From Chimonanthus salicifolius (Eukaryota; Streptophyta; Magnoliopsida; Laurales; Calycanthaceae), in contig CM023541.1 in NCBI GenBank assembly GCA_013350335.1, forward strand, positions 65,513,999-65,577,998: a DNA stretch of 64,000 nucleotides. Direction: 5' to 3'. This document shows, one piece after another, positions 33,284 to 44,512 of the stretch (positions within the stretch are counted from its first letter, which is position 1; each line of letters opens with the position of its first letter). A program made the translations under genes and the position numbers. The notes beneath the pieces were generated by a model that saw nothing but the letters and a program-made list of their open reading frames with translations, was not told the DNA's origin and ran no database searches.

Positions 33284-33800
33284 CCGATTTCTCAATAAGA
33301 TGAATATTTACGAAAATGCCCCTGGATTGGTAAATTTATTAATTATGATGTTAAATGAGAAAATAGTGGGGCCCATTGTTCAAATTAAGATCCTATGAAC
33401 ATATTATAAGGGTCAAATTATAACGGATGAATAATGTACATCAAATTAGGTCAAAATGGTTAATTGGGTCAAAGAATTCTCAACGGTTGGAATAATTACG
33501 AAAATGCCCCTGGATTGGTGAATTCAATAAATGTGATTGTAAATAAGGAAATAGTGGGGCCCATTGCTCAAATTAAGATCATATGAGCACATTATGAATG
33601 TCAAGTTTGATTGGATGGGTAATTTCTCAATGAAGTGGATAAATTACGAAAATGCCCCTGATGTGTTAAATTAATTATTTTGTGATGTTAAGTAAGGAAA
33701 TGGTATGGCCCATTGCTCAAATTAAGATCATATGAGCACATTATGAATGTCAAGTTTGATTGGATGGGTAATTTACATCAATTGGGTCGAAAATGGCTAA
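33284..33800 (+). repeat. Tandem copies of the LTR 5' terminus (3 units)
   Basis: The unit TTTCTCAAT...TTACGAAAATGCCCCTG...GGGGCCCATTG...CATATGAGCACATTATGAA starts at about 33288, 33476 and 33623. Units are 150-190 bp and moderately diverged. The same triplet is at 40301-40815, two units occur in LTR fragment C (46546 and 46697), and one unit in solo LTR 5 (27252). Copy number of this terminal block therefore varies between subfamilies. Confidence 0.88.
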
Positions 33801-34740
33801 ATGGGTCAAAGGGCCCAAATGGGACCCATCGGGTCTTACTGGATTATTTGACCGCTTTGTGATTTTAAATTAAATGGGGTTAAGTCTATTTGATTGGAAA
33901 TCAAGTGGAGAAAAAATGGGTAGGCTTGATCCATATGTAAAAACCAACTAGAAATGACCAAAATACCATAATTGGGTCATGGAGTCAAAAACGGGTCAAG
34001 GAGCTAAAAGTGGACCCAACGGGTCGAGTTGACTATGGTTGACCGTGTGGACCCTCTAGGGAGCTAAAACACGAGTTAAATCAGTTGAGTGGGACTGAAG
34101 TGAGTTGGAATTAAATCAAGGGTTGAGTTAACTCATGTGCATTGAATGAAATGCATTAATTATGGTGAGTTGGACATTGAGTTGAGTGAGTCAAAAAAAT
34201 GGAAGTCAAATGGGCTGAAAATTCAGTGAGTTAAGTGGAATATGAGGAGGTGTGGTGATCTCAAACAAACCAAAACAAGTCCCACACGTTGGGGACTTGT
34301 TATGGAGAGTTTCATGCAAAACATTAAATGGAATATGGGGGGTTTCTATTCCATTTGGAAACCCCAAGCCTTCAATGTTGGAATGCCAATGGGTGCATTT
34401 GTTGGCAGCAAGTGTCCCATTGGTTTAGGCAAGAATTGATGAGGAAGTGGAGGGGTTTTGAGGGCTGAATTATTAAAGGAAACAAACACCATCTTGGCCA
34501 TTTTTCACCATTGAAAAGCCAAGATTCTCCATCTCTCTCCCTCTCTCCAATTCATTTGCTTAAGTGGAACAGCACAGGTTTTTAGCATCAATTATTCAAG
34601 CTTAAACCAGCAAGGAATTAAGAAAGAAGGAAGGAAATAAGAAGGAAAGGAAGCAAGGATCAAAAGGCAAGACAAGAGCTTGGAATTTGGTAAGTGTTTC
34701 ATGGACTTTTGGATTAATAAAGTGGGGTATGTATTGGGCC

Positions 34741-36212
34741 ATGGTCATGGCCGAATACACCAGTGTTTAACCTTGATTATGAAGGATTTAAAATGGTAAA
34801 AAAATAACCATTGGGTTCGGCCACCATGGAGGGCCGAACCCCATGTAAGAGATGGCTTGGTTTTCATGTTTTGAAACATGAAAACCATGGATTTTGTGGA
34901 CTGTTTTTGGGTTTTGATTTAAGATTTAAATACATGTTTTAGAATGGTTAAAAAACATGGATCTGATTGACATAGGGACTGAAGTTTATATGGTCTAAAA
35001 TCAGTGGATTAAAAGATGGAAATGGACCATTGGGTTTGGCCACTTAGCATGGCCGAACCCCATGAAAACAAGTGGCTAGTTTTGATGGTTTTTAGAAGTT
35101 AAAACCATATAAGTTGGGACTGATGTTAGATGTTTGTAATAGATTTAAAATACATGTTTTAAAGAGGGTTAAAACATGGGTTTGGATATCAGAAAAGGTG
35201 GAAGTTATGTGGTCTAAATCAGTGGATTAAAATTGGAAAAAATGGACCATGGGGATCGGCCATCTTGGATGGCCGAATCCCATGGAGTTGTGTTGATTTT
35301 GGATGTTTGTTTGAAAGGTAAAACCTGATTTTTTATTTACTGTTATTACATGATTATCTGAGGTTTAAAAACAGTAAACATAACCATTGGGTTCGGACAC
35401 CATGGAGGGCCGAACCCCATGTAAAAGAATCTTGGTTTTCATGTTGGGAAACATGGAAACCATGGACTTTTATGGACTGTTTGGATGAATTTAATTAGAG
35501 GGTTTCTAAGAGATATAAGGGCAGCAAAAGGGTACTGATATTGCATGATTTAAATAACACCTAATGCATGTTTGAAGGATCAATTCATGGACATAGGGTT
35601 CGGCCAACTTGAATGGCCGAACCCCATGAAAGAGATTGATGATTGTTGTGAAATCAAAGAGTTAGAAACCATGCAATACCATGGGGTTTCTATAGGAGTT
35701 TAAATAGGATTAGGTTTGCTGTTTTTATGCCTAAGATACAGGATAAATGATGAAAGATTATTAGAAGAATTGAATCCCAAAGAGCCATGAGGTTCGGCCA
35801 TGTGAATGGCCGAACCCCATGGGTTGCTTTATGGTTTTTATTTTGTTTAGTTAGGGTTATGGTTACTGATTTGGGTCAGCCTTTGGATGGCTGAACCATG
35901 TATTGATCATGGTTGAATTAGCATGATTAAACCATGAGTGATCATGGTGATAATCAGATCAAGAGAACCATTGGGTTCGGCCATGTGCATGGCCAAACCC
36001 CATGGGGCTAGCTTTGGGATGAATGGACCAAGATTTATGGGTTTTCCTATGTATGTTAAATGAAATAAGCTTGCTGTTTTGGGTTGGCCATGGGATAGCT
36101 GAACCTTGTAGTTAATATGGCTAAATGGTAGAGCCTAACTTGTAAACAAATGATGGGATCATTGTGTAGGAGGATCATAGGGTTCGGCCATATGAATGGG
36201 CGAACCCCATAG
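34741..36212 (+). repeat. Hairpin array in LARD-like 5' LTR (11 units)
   Basis: Units at about 34738-34762, 34813-34845, 35026-35062, 35250-35284, 35386-35420, 35596-35627, 35790-35822, 35871-35899, 35970-36003, 36084-36108 and 36178-36210. This is the longest array in the window. It includes the GGGATCGGCC/GGCCGAATCCC and GGGTCAGCC/GGCTGAACC paired variants. The same array is copied in the 3' LTR at 41750-43220. Confidence 0.92.
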
Positions 36213-36714
36213 ATTGTTTTGTTGGAGATTATGACTTGGTTGTATGAGTTGGATTAAGTAAACATATGGATTTATCTTTGGACTTAGTGATAAGTAAATA
36301 ACCAGCCACTAAGGTAGATTACTTTTATGAACTTTGATTATGAGCAAGATTAGACATTGGTTATACCAATGGCAAATCTGTGAATACAAGTCAAACGAAG
36401 GGATTGATCAAAGGACTCACATGATGTAGTTGGGTCTTAGATATGAATGAACAAGTAAGTGATAGTATGATTTATTGATTGTTATATGGATAAGGTACCG
36501 GAAGTTGAACGACGTGCGAGTCGTGACCGGGTGACGCGAAAGAAAGATCAAGTACTGAAGTGAATCTTCAGTAGGTTTCCTACCTTTATTGTAACCACTA
36601 TTTAATATGCTGTTTTATGTTGATTTCGATAACTTATATGATTGTAAAGTTATGTTTCTAAATGACATGTTAGCATAGACATCTCATGCATGGCATGGGA
36701 TGATGGTGTTGTAA

Positions 36715-36870
36715 CCGGAGGCCACACTCCGTCGGGGCGTCCGAAAGACCACTGTGGAGTACCCTGATGATGAGAATCCCATCAGGAGGAATCTGGAGGC
36801 CACACTCCGTCGGGGCGTCCGAAAGACCACTGTGGGTTACCTTGACGATGAGAATCCCGTCAAGTGATGG
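36715..36870 (+). repeat. Two-unit repeat with CCGTCGGGGCGTCCGAAAG
   Basis: Units GGAGGCCACACTCCGTCGGG, GCGTCCGAAAGACCACTGTG, then CCTGATGATGAGAATCCCAT at about 36717-36786 and 36793-36865. GATGATGAGAATCCCATC and GACGATGAGAATCCCGTC form short stems; the second unit has a paired T-to-C and A-to-G change (CTTGACG/CGTCAAG). Confidence 0.85.
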
Positions 36871-37500
36871 CTATGTTGAATGGTGATGGGTGGGACTCAT
36901 TACATGTTCATTTCATACATAGCATGTTTTTATGGAATTTTGTCTCACATGTATTATTATTATGTATATGCATGTTTTATATGCTAACGTGTGGTAGCCC
37001 TGATTCAGGAACCTACTGGGCGCGTTGATCTAACGCCCTAATTCTATCCTCAGAGGAGATTGCAGGTACAAGCAAGGGGAAAGGAAAGGTCATTGACCAG
37101 GAGGGGAGCTGAGCCTAAGTGCTTTAATGATAGATTTGGATTACGTTATATTACTGTCATTTGAATACTATTGTTGGACATGTAATAATTCGTTATTTGC
37201 TATGGTTTGATTAGGATAATAACCTGTGGATGGTTGATCTATGTTATTTAATATTTAAGACTGTTACTTGCTATCTCGTCTTTCTATTCCGCAATTATCT
37301 AGATTATTCCACATGTTGATGTTAGTTCCATGTGTGATTCACTATCATGGTCTATTCCATGTATACATGGGTGGCCAGTTAAGGTTCAGACTTGGGTAGT
37401 CTGAACTTAACTCGCGTCGTGACGCCGCCCGCTCTCTTCCGATGTTTATTTTAAAAAAAAAAATAGACTCTGAAATTCTCGGAAAGGGCGGGGTGTTACA

Positions 37501-37640
37501 GTTGGTATCAGAGCGAAACGGGAAGTTGAATCTTCCGAAGTAAGATTAAGACGGTTTCATGTCTCACTGGCGGATAAGAATCCCAACTGACCGACTCTTC
37601 GGAGTCCGCTGAATGAGGGTCGGATTAATTTACTTCGTAG
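37501..37640 (+). other. LARD-like element primer binding site and leader
   Basis: TTGGTATCAGAGCG at 37502-37515 is the tRNA-Met primer site. The leader retains AATCTTCCGAAGTAAGATT and GACTC-TTCG-GAGTC (37593-37606), as in A. Retention of this leader in an element that codes for no gag-pol supports a cis function such as packaging. Confidence 0.92.
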
Positions 37641-37729
37641 ACTCAGACTGAACAATCAATCTGAGAACAACAATGATAGCAAAGGAAGTAAAGTCAACAT
37701 AAATGGATATACCAAACATAGCAACATAG

Positions 37730-38040
37730 GAAACACTTCCCCGATATCCCCAAATGGAGAAACAAACACATGATACTTAGGGAGGTTTTCCCCGAGAACA
37801 AGAGAACATAACGACTTCCCCAAATTGAGAAATGATACTTGATACTTAGGAAGTTTCCCCAAAAAACAAAGAAATACAAAGAGTGCTTATTTGGCAATTT
37901 TCCCCAAGGACAAGAAACACAAGATGTTTATTTGGTAAAATTCCCCAAACACGTGACATTATATGATACATAGGAAGAATCCCCAAATAAGAAGTACAAG
38001 ATGTTGATTAGGGAAAAATCCCCAAAACAATGATTTGTTT
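37730..38040 (+). repeat. CCCCAA-rich leader tract
   Basis: Repeated words TTTCCCCAAA, GATACTTAGGAAG and TTATTTGGCAATTTTCCCC at intervals of roughly 50-60 bp. They are related to, but shorter than, the 104-bp repeats at 24990-25590. No open frame. The tract leads to a pyrimidine-rich AG (GTTGCTGTTATACAG) just before the coding region. Confidence 0.8.
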
Positions 38041-38089
38041 GATTTGATTTATGGTTGTTATTGATATGTTTTGTTGCTGTTATACAGAT

Positions 38090-38560
38090 ATGACGAGCAA
38101 CATAGAGTACACCGAGTTGTGGGACAGAGGGACACCTAGCTGTCCGATAGACCTAGTTTCTTCTTTCGACGATGCTAGCATACCAAACTTCATCAATGAA
38201 GTTGAAAACAGTCAGGACATGGAGGTAAGATCGCCCGAGTACAATGTTGGGGCCTTTGTACCCGAAGAGGATGAGGAATATGTCCCAAACATAAGAGAAT
38301 TTGTAGGGGAGATAGAGCCTGGGTATATGTGCGAGTTGTGCAATCAGGAGGGGCACAATTCTACTTACTGCCCCTACCTCCTTGAGGTCATTTGCCCTGT
38401 TTGTGGACTGCACGGGCACGGGAAGGAGAGGACTAATTGTCCTTACATTGGAGGACCGGGAATAATACCCTGTTTGACGTGCTGAGTGTTGGGGCACGTG
38501 TCGATGACATGCCCTGACAATTTCTTTGACGATGATGCAGGGTCTTCTACGGAAGACTAG
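38090..38560 (+). CDS. Small acidic zinc-knuckle protein (one internal TGA)
   Basis: ATG at 38090 follows TTATACAG, which looks like a 3' splice site. The frame gives 131 residues to a TGA at 38483-38485; the same frame continues to TAG at 38558-38560 (156 codons). Residues 1-80 are acidic (FVPEEDEEYVPNIREF) with no match I recognise. The C-terminal part holds two zinc-knuckle-like motifs, CELCNQEGHNSTYC (CX2CX4HX4C) and CPVCGLHGHGKERTNC (CX2CX4HX6C). A third (CLTC, then GHVSMTC) spans the TGA, so the stop is probably a recent mutation. It is not gag-like in its N-terminus. It could be a captured host gene piece or a divergent nucleic-acid chaperone. An upstream in-frame ATG at 38051 is possible. 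Confidence 0.6.
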
Positions 38561-38682
38561 GTTAAGAGGTAGAAAGAAAGGTTAGGGAAATGGAAATATT
38601 TTGTAAGGGTGTATTTTGTGATTCTAAGGGTTTGTTTTACCCTATCAACCCTTGTATGGTGATGGAAGTTTAAATGATTTTC

Positions 38683-38688
38683 AATAAA
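38683..38688 (+). promoter_or_regulatory. AATAAA, possible polyadenylation signal
   Basis: AATAAA lies about 125 bp after the end of the zinc-knuckle frame in a T-rich 3'-UTR-like stretch (ATTTTGTAAGGGTGTATTTT nearby). Its position suits the small gene rather than the retrotransposon, whose own 3' end should form in the 3' LTR. A six-base signal can occur by chance. Confidence 0.35.
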
Positions 38689-38699
38689 GTATGCAACTT

Positions 38700-39180
38700 T
38701 AGGAGTTCATGAGGACTTTGACACTGAGATGTATGTGAATAATTATTGGAGTATATTGAGATGTGGTATGGGTGCGTCCCTCACGTGATATTGATGATTG
38801 AGACTGTGGGAAACTCGATACGAATTACGGAGACTTGGTTCCGTAGGGTTACCATTGAGGAGTGGGTCCCTCGCATGCTACGCGCTGGAGGGCACTCTCA
38901 CGACTGTTTGGCACACTAGATGTGCTAGAATGCGCAGAGCTAGGTACTATTTTACCTGGTGGGGCTGGTACTAGCTTCGTCAGACGCGGAGTGACCATCT
39001 TAGAGCTTGACTGAATCACCTATGAGGTGAAGGGATGCAAGGCGAGGTAGACAGGATCACGTTGGACGTGGGTCTTCTGCTTGGTAAGTCATGAGCCCTA
39101 AGTCTTGCAAGGGGTCAGGATATAATTGTGATTTGATATGGTTACCACAGTCTTATAGTGATTCATTTGAATGTTGTTCT
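38700..39180 (+). other. Noncoding LARD-like interior, unrecognised
   Basis: About 480 bp without a sustained frame and without similarity I can name. It contains GCGGAGTGACCATCTTAGAG and GACAGGATCACGTTGGACGT type segments with higher GC than the surroundings. It could be a decayed gag-pol or captured segment. Confidence 0.5.
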
Positions 39181-39620
39181 TACGGATATTAAATCATGGA
39201 TAGATGATACTCATGGACAGAGTGATACCAAGGATGGATGGTTTCCATGAATGGATTATACCCATAAGTGGGTTATTTCATGGATAGTTATTAATCATAC
39301 ATAAATGATACTCATGGACAGAGTGATACCAAAGATGGATGGTTTCCATGAATGGATTATACCCATAGGTGGGTTATTTAATGGATAGTTATTAATCATA
39401 CATAAATGATACTCATGGACAGAGTGATACCAAGGATGGATCGTTTCCATGAATGAATTATACCCATAGGTGGGTTATATTCATGGATGGTTAGTAACTG
39501 CGTTTAGATGATGCTCCTGGACAGAGTAATACCAAGGATGGATTGTTACCATGAATGGATTATACCCATAGGGGTTATATTCATGGATGATTATAAAACA
39601 GGGATAGATGATATTTACTG
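39181..39620 (+). repeat. 101-bp tandem repeat, 4 copies
   Basis: TCATGGACAGAGTGATACCA begins at 39211, 39312 and 39413, with a variant (TCCTGGACAGAGTAATACCA) at 39515. The period is 101-102 bp. Each unit contains ATGGATTATACCCATA and GGGTTAT. Element A has a single, decayed version near 25920-26040, so the array expanded in the LARD-like lineage. Confidence 0.92.
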
Positions 39621-40100
39621 AAAGCGAAACACCAGGGATGGATGTATTTAACCATGGGTGATTATTCCCATGGTGGTTTGGATTGATGCCGGGAATTGGT
39701 ATCGTGGAAGTTGGAACAAAAGTTGTTAGTCACATAGAGACTTATGTGCAAAGAAAGATGTGTTTAAATTTGGAGATATACTCAACGGAAAAGATAGGTG
39801 TCTGGTGAAACTTGAATGGGAAACTATGGACGACTGCCGAGTTAGACTGATCACCTGGCTCTGTAGTTAGCTAATGGAATTCCAGGAGAATGTAACTAGA
39901 AACCTAGTTAAAATGGAATCAGAAAAAGCTTTGAGCATAGGCTCGTGTTGACAGACTACCTCACACGGAGAGTAGATGAAAGAACATATTGAGCAGGTAC
40001 GTATGGAAAATACTATGAGAACAGGTCAAGTGAAACAAAGTAGATTGATCTATGTGAGATCACAAATGGCTCACGAGAAAAAGATATAACATGAGACAAA
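39621..40100 (+). other. Noncoding LARD-like interior, 3' part
   Basis: Stretch with no sustained frame. Its start (GGTTTGGATTGATGCCGG, AACAAAAGTTGTTAGTCACAT, TATGTGCAAAG) aligns by eye with element A at about 26040-26290. The rest (GAGCAGGTACGTATGG and similar) is unrecognised. Confidence 0.6.
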
Positions 40101-40235
40101 ACAAAAGGTGTTACGGAACCAAGCGATTCAATTTGTCAAAGTGGTGTGGATCGACATGGTAATGAAGAAGTCACTTGGGAAATTGAAATCGGAAATAAGA
40201 ATAGCACACTCTGAGATATTTATGGAATCGTTTAG
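40101..40235 (+). pseudogene. Chromodomain scrap of an ancestral pol
   Basis: GTGTTACGGAACCAAGCGAT reads VLRNQAIQFVKVVW, the first half of the chromovirus chromodomain seen at 32550 and 51590. A one-base shift near 40148 moves the second half (HGNEEVTWEIE-type) to another frame. It shows that the LARD-like element descends from an autonomous chromovirus by internal deletion that kept the extreme 3' end of pol next to the polypurine tract. Confidence 0.82.
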
Positions 40236-40287
40236 AACCCTACTTCGCTCGATTTTCGGGACGAAAATTTTAAAAAGAGGGTTATAT
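40236..40287 (+). other. LARD-like polypurine-tract region
   Basis: TTCGGGACGAAAATTTTAAA, then AAGAGGGTTATAT, directly precedes the 3' LTR. The layout is identical to the autonomous relatives, so plus-strand priming signals are kept. Confidence 0.8.
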
Positions 40288-43200
40288 TGTAACACCCCGA
40301 TTTCTCAATAAGATGAATATTTACGAAAATGCCCCTGGATTGGTAAATTTATTAATTATGATGTTAAATGAGAAAATAGTGGGGCCCATTGTTCAAATTA
40401 AGATCCTATGAACATATTATAAGGGTCAAATTATAACGGATGAATAATGTACATCAAATTAGGTCAAAATGGTTAATTGGGTCAAAGAATTCTCAACGGT
40501 TGGAATAATTACGAAAATGCCCCTGGATTGGTGAATTCAATAAATGTGATTGTAAATAAGGAAATAGTGGGGCCCATTGCTCAAATTAAGATCATATGAG
40601 CACATTATGAATGTCAAGTTTGATTGGATGGGTAATTTCTCAATGAAGTGGATAAATTACGAAAATGCCCCTGATGTGTTAAATTAATTATTTTGTGATG
40701 TTAAGTAAGGAAATGGTATGGCCCATTGCTCAAATTAAGATCATATGAGCACATTATGAATGTCAAGTTTGATTGGATGGGTAATTTACATCAATTGGGT
40801 CGAAAATGGCTAAATGGGTCAAAGGGCCCAAATGGGACCCATCGGGTCTTACTGGATTATTTGACCGCTTTGTGATTTTAAATTAAATGGGGTTAAGCCT
40901 ATTTGATTGGAAATCAAGTGGAGAAAAAATGGGTAGGCTTGATCCATATGTAAAAACCAATTAGAAATGACCAAAATACCATAATTGGGTCATGGAGTCA
41001 AAAACGGGTCAAGGAGCTAAAAGTGGACCCAACGGGTCGAGTTGACTATGGTTGACCGTGTGGACCCTCTAGGGAGCTAAAACACGAGTTAAATCAGTTG
41101 AGTGCGACTGAAGTGAGTTGGAATTAAATCAAGGGTTGAGTTAACTCATGTGCATTGAATGAAATGCATTAATTATGGTGAGTTGGACATTGAGTTGAGT
41201 GAGTCAAAAAATGGAAGTCAAATGGGCTGAAAATTCAGTGAGTTAAGTGGAATATGAGGAGGTGTGGTGATCTCAAACAAACCAAAACAAGTCCCACACG
41301 TTGGGGACTTGTTATGGAGAGTTTCATGCAAAACATTAAATGGAATATGGGGGGTTTCTATTCCATTTGGAAACCCCAAGCCTTCAATGTTGGAATGCCA
41401 ATGGGTGCATTTGTTGGCAGCAAGTGTCCCATTGGTTTAGGCAAAAATTGATGAGGAAGTGGAGGGGTTTTGAGGGCTGAATTATTAAAGGAAACAAACA
41501 CCATCTTGGCCATTTTTCACCATTGAAAAGCCAAGATTCTCCATCTCTCTCCCTCTCTCCAATTCATTTGCTTAAGTGGAACAGCAGAGGTTTTTAGCAT
41601 CAATTATTCAAGCTTAAACCAGCAAGGAATTAAGAAAGAAGGAAGGAAATAAGAAGGAAAGGAAGCAAGGATCAAAAGGCAAGACAAGCGCTTGGAATTT
41701 GGTAAGTGTTTCATGGACTTTTGGATTAATAAAGTGGGGTATGCATTGGGCCATGGTCATGGCCGAATACACCAGTGTTTAACCTTGATTATGAAGGATT
41801 TAAAATGGTAAAAAAATAACCATTGGGTTCGGCCACCATGGAGGGCCGAACCCCATGTAAGAGATGGCTTGGTTTTCATGTTTTGAAACATGAAAACCAT
41901 GGATTTTGTGGACTGTTTTTGGGTTTTGATTTAAGATTTAAATACATGTTTTAGAATGGTTAAAAAACATGGATCTGATTGACATAGGGACTGAAGTTTA
42001 TATGGTCTAAAATCAGTGGATTAAAAGATGGAAATGGACCATTGGGTTTGGCCACTTAGCATGGCCGAACCCCATGAAAACAAGTGGCTAGTTTTGATGG
42101 TTTTTAGAAGTTAAAACCATATAAGTTGGGACTGATGTTAGATGTTTGTAATAGATTTAAAATACATGTTTTAAAGAGGGTTAAAACATGGGTTTGGATA
42201 TCAGAAAAGGTGGAAGTTATGTGGTCTAAATCAGTGGATTAAAATTGGAAAAAATGGACCATGGGGATCGGCCATCTTGGATGGCCGAATCCCATGGAGT
42301 TGTGTTGATTTTGGATGTTTGTTTGAAAGGTAAAACCTGATTTTTTATTTACTGTTATTACATGATTATCTGAGGTTTAAAAACAGTAAACATAACCATT
42401 GGGTTCGGACACCATGGAGGGCCGAACCCCATGTAAAAGAATCTTGGTTTTCATGTTGGGAAACATGGAAACCATGGACTTTTATGGACTGTTTGGATGA
42501 ATTTAATTAGAGGGTTTCTAAGAGATATAAGGGCAGCAAAAGGGTACTGATATTGCATGATTTAAATAACACCTAATGCATGTTTGAAGGATCAATTCAT
42601 GGACATAGGGTTCGGCCAACTTGAATGGCCGAACCCCATGAAAGAGATTGATGATTGTTGTGAAATCAAAGAGTTAGAAACCATGCAATACCATGGGGTT
42701 TCTATAGGAGTTTAAATAGAATTAGGTTTGCTGTTTTTATGCCTAAGATACAGGATAAATGATGAAAGATTATTAGAAGAATTGAATCCCAAAGAGCCAT
42801 GAGGTTCGGCCATGTGAATGGCCGAACCCCATGGGTTGCTTTATGGTTTTTATTTTGTTTAGTTAGGGTTATGGTTACTGATTTGGGTCAGCCTTTGGAT
42901 GGCTGAACCATGTATTGATCATGGTTGAATTAGCATGATTAAACCATGAGTGATCATGGTAATAATCAGATCAAGAGAACCATTGGGTTCGGCCATGTGC
43001 ATGGCCAAACCCCATGGGGCTAGCTTTGGGATGAATGGACCAAGATTTATGGGTTTTCCTATGTATGTTAAATGAAATAAGCTTGCTGTTTTGGGTTGGC
43101 CATGGGATAGCTGAACCTTGTAGTTAATATGGCTAAATGGTAGAGCCTAACTTGTAAACAAATGATGGGATCATTGTGTAGGAGGATCATAGGGTTCGGC

Positions 43201-44512
43201 CATATGAATGGCCGAACCCCATAGATTGTTTTGTTGGAGATTATGACTTGGTTGTATGAGTTGGATTAAGTAAACATATGGATTTATCTTTGGACTTAGT
43301 GATAAGTAAATAACCAGCCACTAAGGTAGATTACTTTTATGAACTTTGATTATGAGCAAGATTAGACATTGGTTATACCAATGGCAAATCTGTGAATACA
43401 AGTCAAACGAAGGGATTGATCAAAGGACTCACATGATGTAGTTGGGTCTTAGATATGAATGAACAAGTAAGTGATAGTATGATTTATTGATTGTTATATG
43501 GATAAGGTACCGGAAGTTGAACGACGTGCGAGTCGTGACCGGGTGACGCGAAAGAAAGATCAAGTACTGAAGTGAATCTTCAGTAGGTTTCCTACCTTTA
43601 TTGTAACCACTATTTAATATGCTGTTTTATGTTGATTTCGATAACTTATATGATTGTAAAGTTATGTTTCTAAATGACATGTTAGCATAGACATCTCATG
43701 CATGGCATGGGATGATGGTGTTGTAACCGGAGGCCACACTCCGTCGGGGCGTCCGAAAGACCACTGTGGGGTACCCTGATGATGAGAATCCCATCAGGAG
43801 GAATCTGGAGGCCACACTCCGTCGGGGCGTCCGAAAGACCACTGTGGGTTACCTTGACGATGAGAATCCCGTCAAGTGATGGCTATGTTGAATGGTGATG
43901 GGTGGGACTCATTACATGTTCATTTCATACATAGCATGTTTTTATGGAATTTTGTCTCACATGTATTATTATTATGTATATGCATGTTTTATATGCTAAC
44001 GTGTGGTAGCCCTGATTCGGGAACCTACTGGGCGCGTTGATCTAACGCCCTAATTCTATCCTCAGAGGAGATTGCAGGTACAAGCAAGGGGAAAGGAAAG
44101 GTCATTGACCAGGAGGGGAGCTGAGCCTAAGTGCTTTAATGATAGATTTGGATTACGTTATATTACTGTCATTTGAATACTATTGTTGGACATGTAATAA
44201 TTCGTTATTTGCTATGGTTTGATTAGGATAATAACCTGTGGATGGTTGATCTATGTTATTTAATATTTAAGACTGTTACTTGCTATCTCGTCTTTCTATT
44301 CCGCAATTATCTAGATTATTCCGCATGTTGATGTTAGTTCCATGTGTGATTCACTATCATGGTCTATTCCATGTATACATGGGTGGCCAGTTAAGGTTCA
44401 GACTTGGGTAGTCTGAACTTAACTCGCGTCGTGACGCCGCCCGCTCTCTTCCGATGTTTATTTTAAAAAAAAAATTAGACTCTGAAATTCTCGGAAAGGG
44501 CGGGGTGTTACA
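40288..44512 (+). mobile_element. LARD-like element 3' LTR (4,225 bp)
   Basis: Nearly identical to 33275-37500. Examples of differences: GTGGGACTGAAG against GTGCGACTGAAG, CAGCACAGG against CAGCAGAGG, GAGCTTGG against GCGCTTGG, ATTCAGGAAC against ATTCGGGAAC. The hairpin array (about 41750-43220), putative intron (41701-44065), two-unit CCGTCGGGG repeat (43730-43880) and GGGCGCGTTGATCTAACGCCC (44030-44050) are all present. It is followed by the duplication GAGTT at 44513-44517. Confidence 0.95.

Larger units (their letters stand above)
34690..37053 (+). other. Putative LTR intron in LARD-like 5' LTR
   Basis: Donor GGTAAGTG and acceptor TTCTATCCTCAG bracket 2,364 nt containing all eleven hairpins and the two CCGTCGGGG units. 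The same sites are preserved unchanged in the 3' LTR (41701 and 44065). If used, a transcript begun in the LTR would lose the array before or during export. Confidence 0.5.
33275..37500 (+). mobile_element. LARD-like element 5' LTR
   Basis: From TGTAACACCCC to GCGGGGTGTTACA. The first 520 bp hold three tandem copies of the LTR start unit. An AG-rich leader ends in the donor TTTG|GTAAGT at 34690. Eleven hairpins follow, then a conserved block with GTAGGTTTCCTACC (about 36571-36584), two units with CACACTCCGTCGGGGCGTCC (36720-36870), GGGCGCGTTGATCTAACGCCC (37018-37038), acceptor CTATCCTCAG ending at 37053, and terminal hairpins. The tRNA-Met site follows at once. Confidence 0.95.
33275..44512 (+). 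mobile_element. Complete LARD-like non-autonomous LTR element (11.2 kb)
   Basis: Full element with two LTRs of 4,226 and 4,225 bp, primer binding site, polypurine tract and a perfect 5-bp duplication GAGTT (33270-33274 and 44513-44517). The homologous uninterrupted site is at 21062-21075 in A's other LTR. The internal region is only 2,787 bp and has no gag, protease, RT or integrase, so the element needs proteins from relatives. By eye the LTRs differ at roughly 15 positions (about 0.3-0.4%), so insertion is recent compared with everything else here. The large LTR and short noncoding interior fit the LARD class. Confidence 0.95.

Noticed and set aside
34242..34439. 65-codon frame repeated exactly at 41254-41451
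   Set aside because: The identity is due to the two LTRs of one young element. The equivalent region of solo LTR 5 does not keep the frame.
38051..38089. ATG at 38051 as the start of the zinc-knuckle protein
   Set aside because: The added residues (cysteine- and valine-rich) read like translated intron or pyrimidine tract, and an AG acceptor-like site lies just before the ATG at 38090. The inner start is preferred, without certainty.
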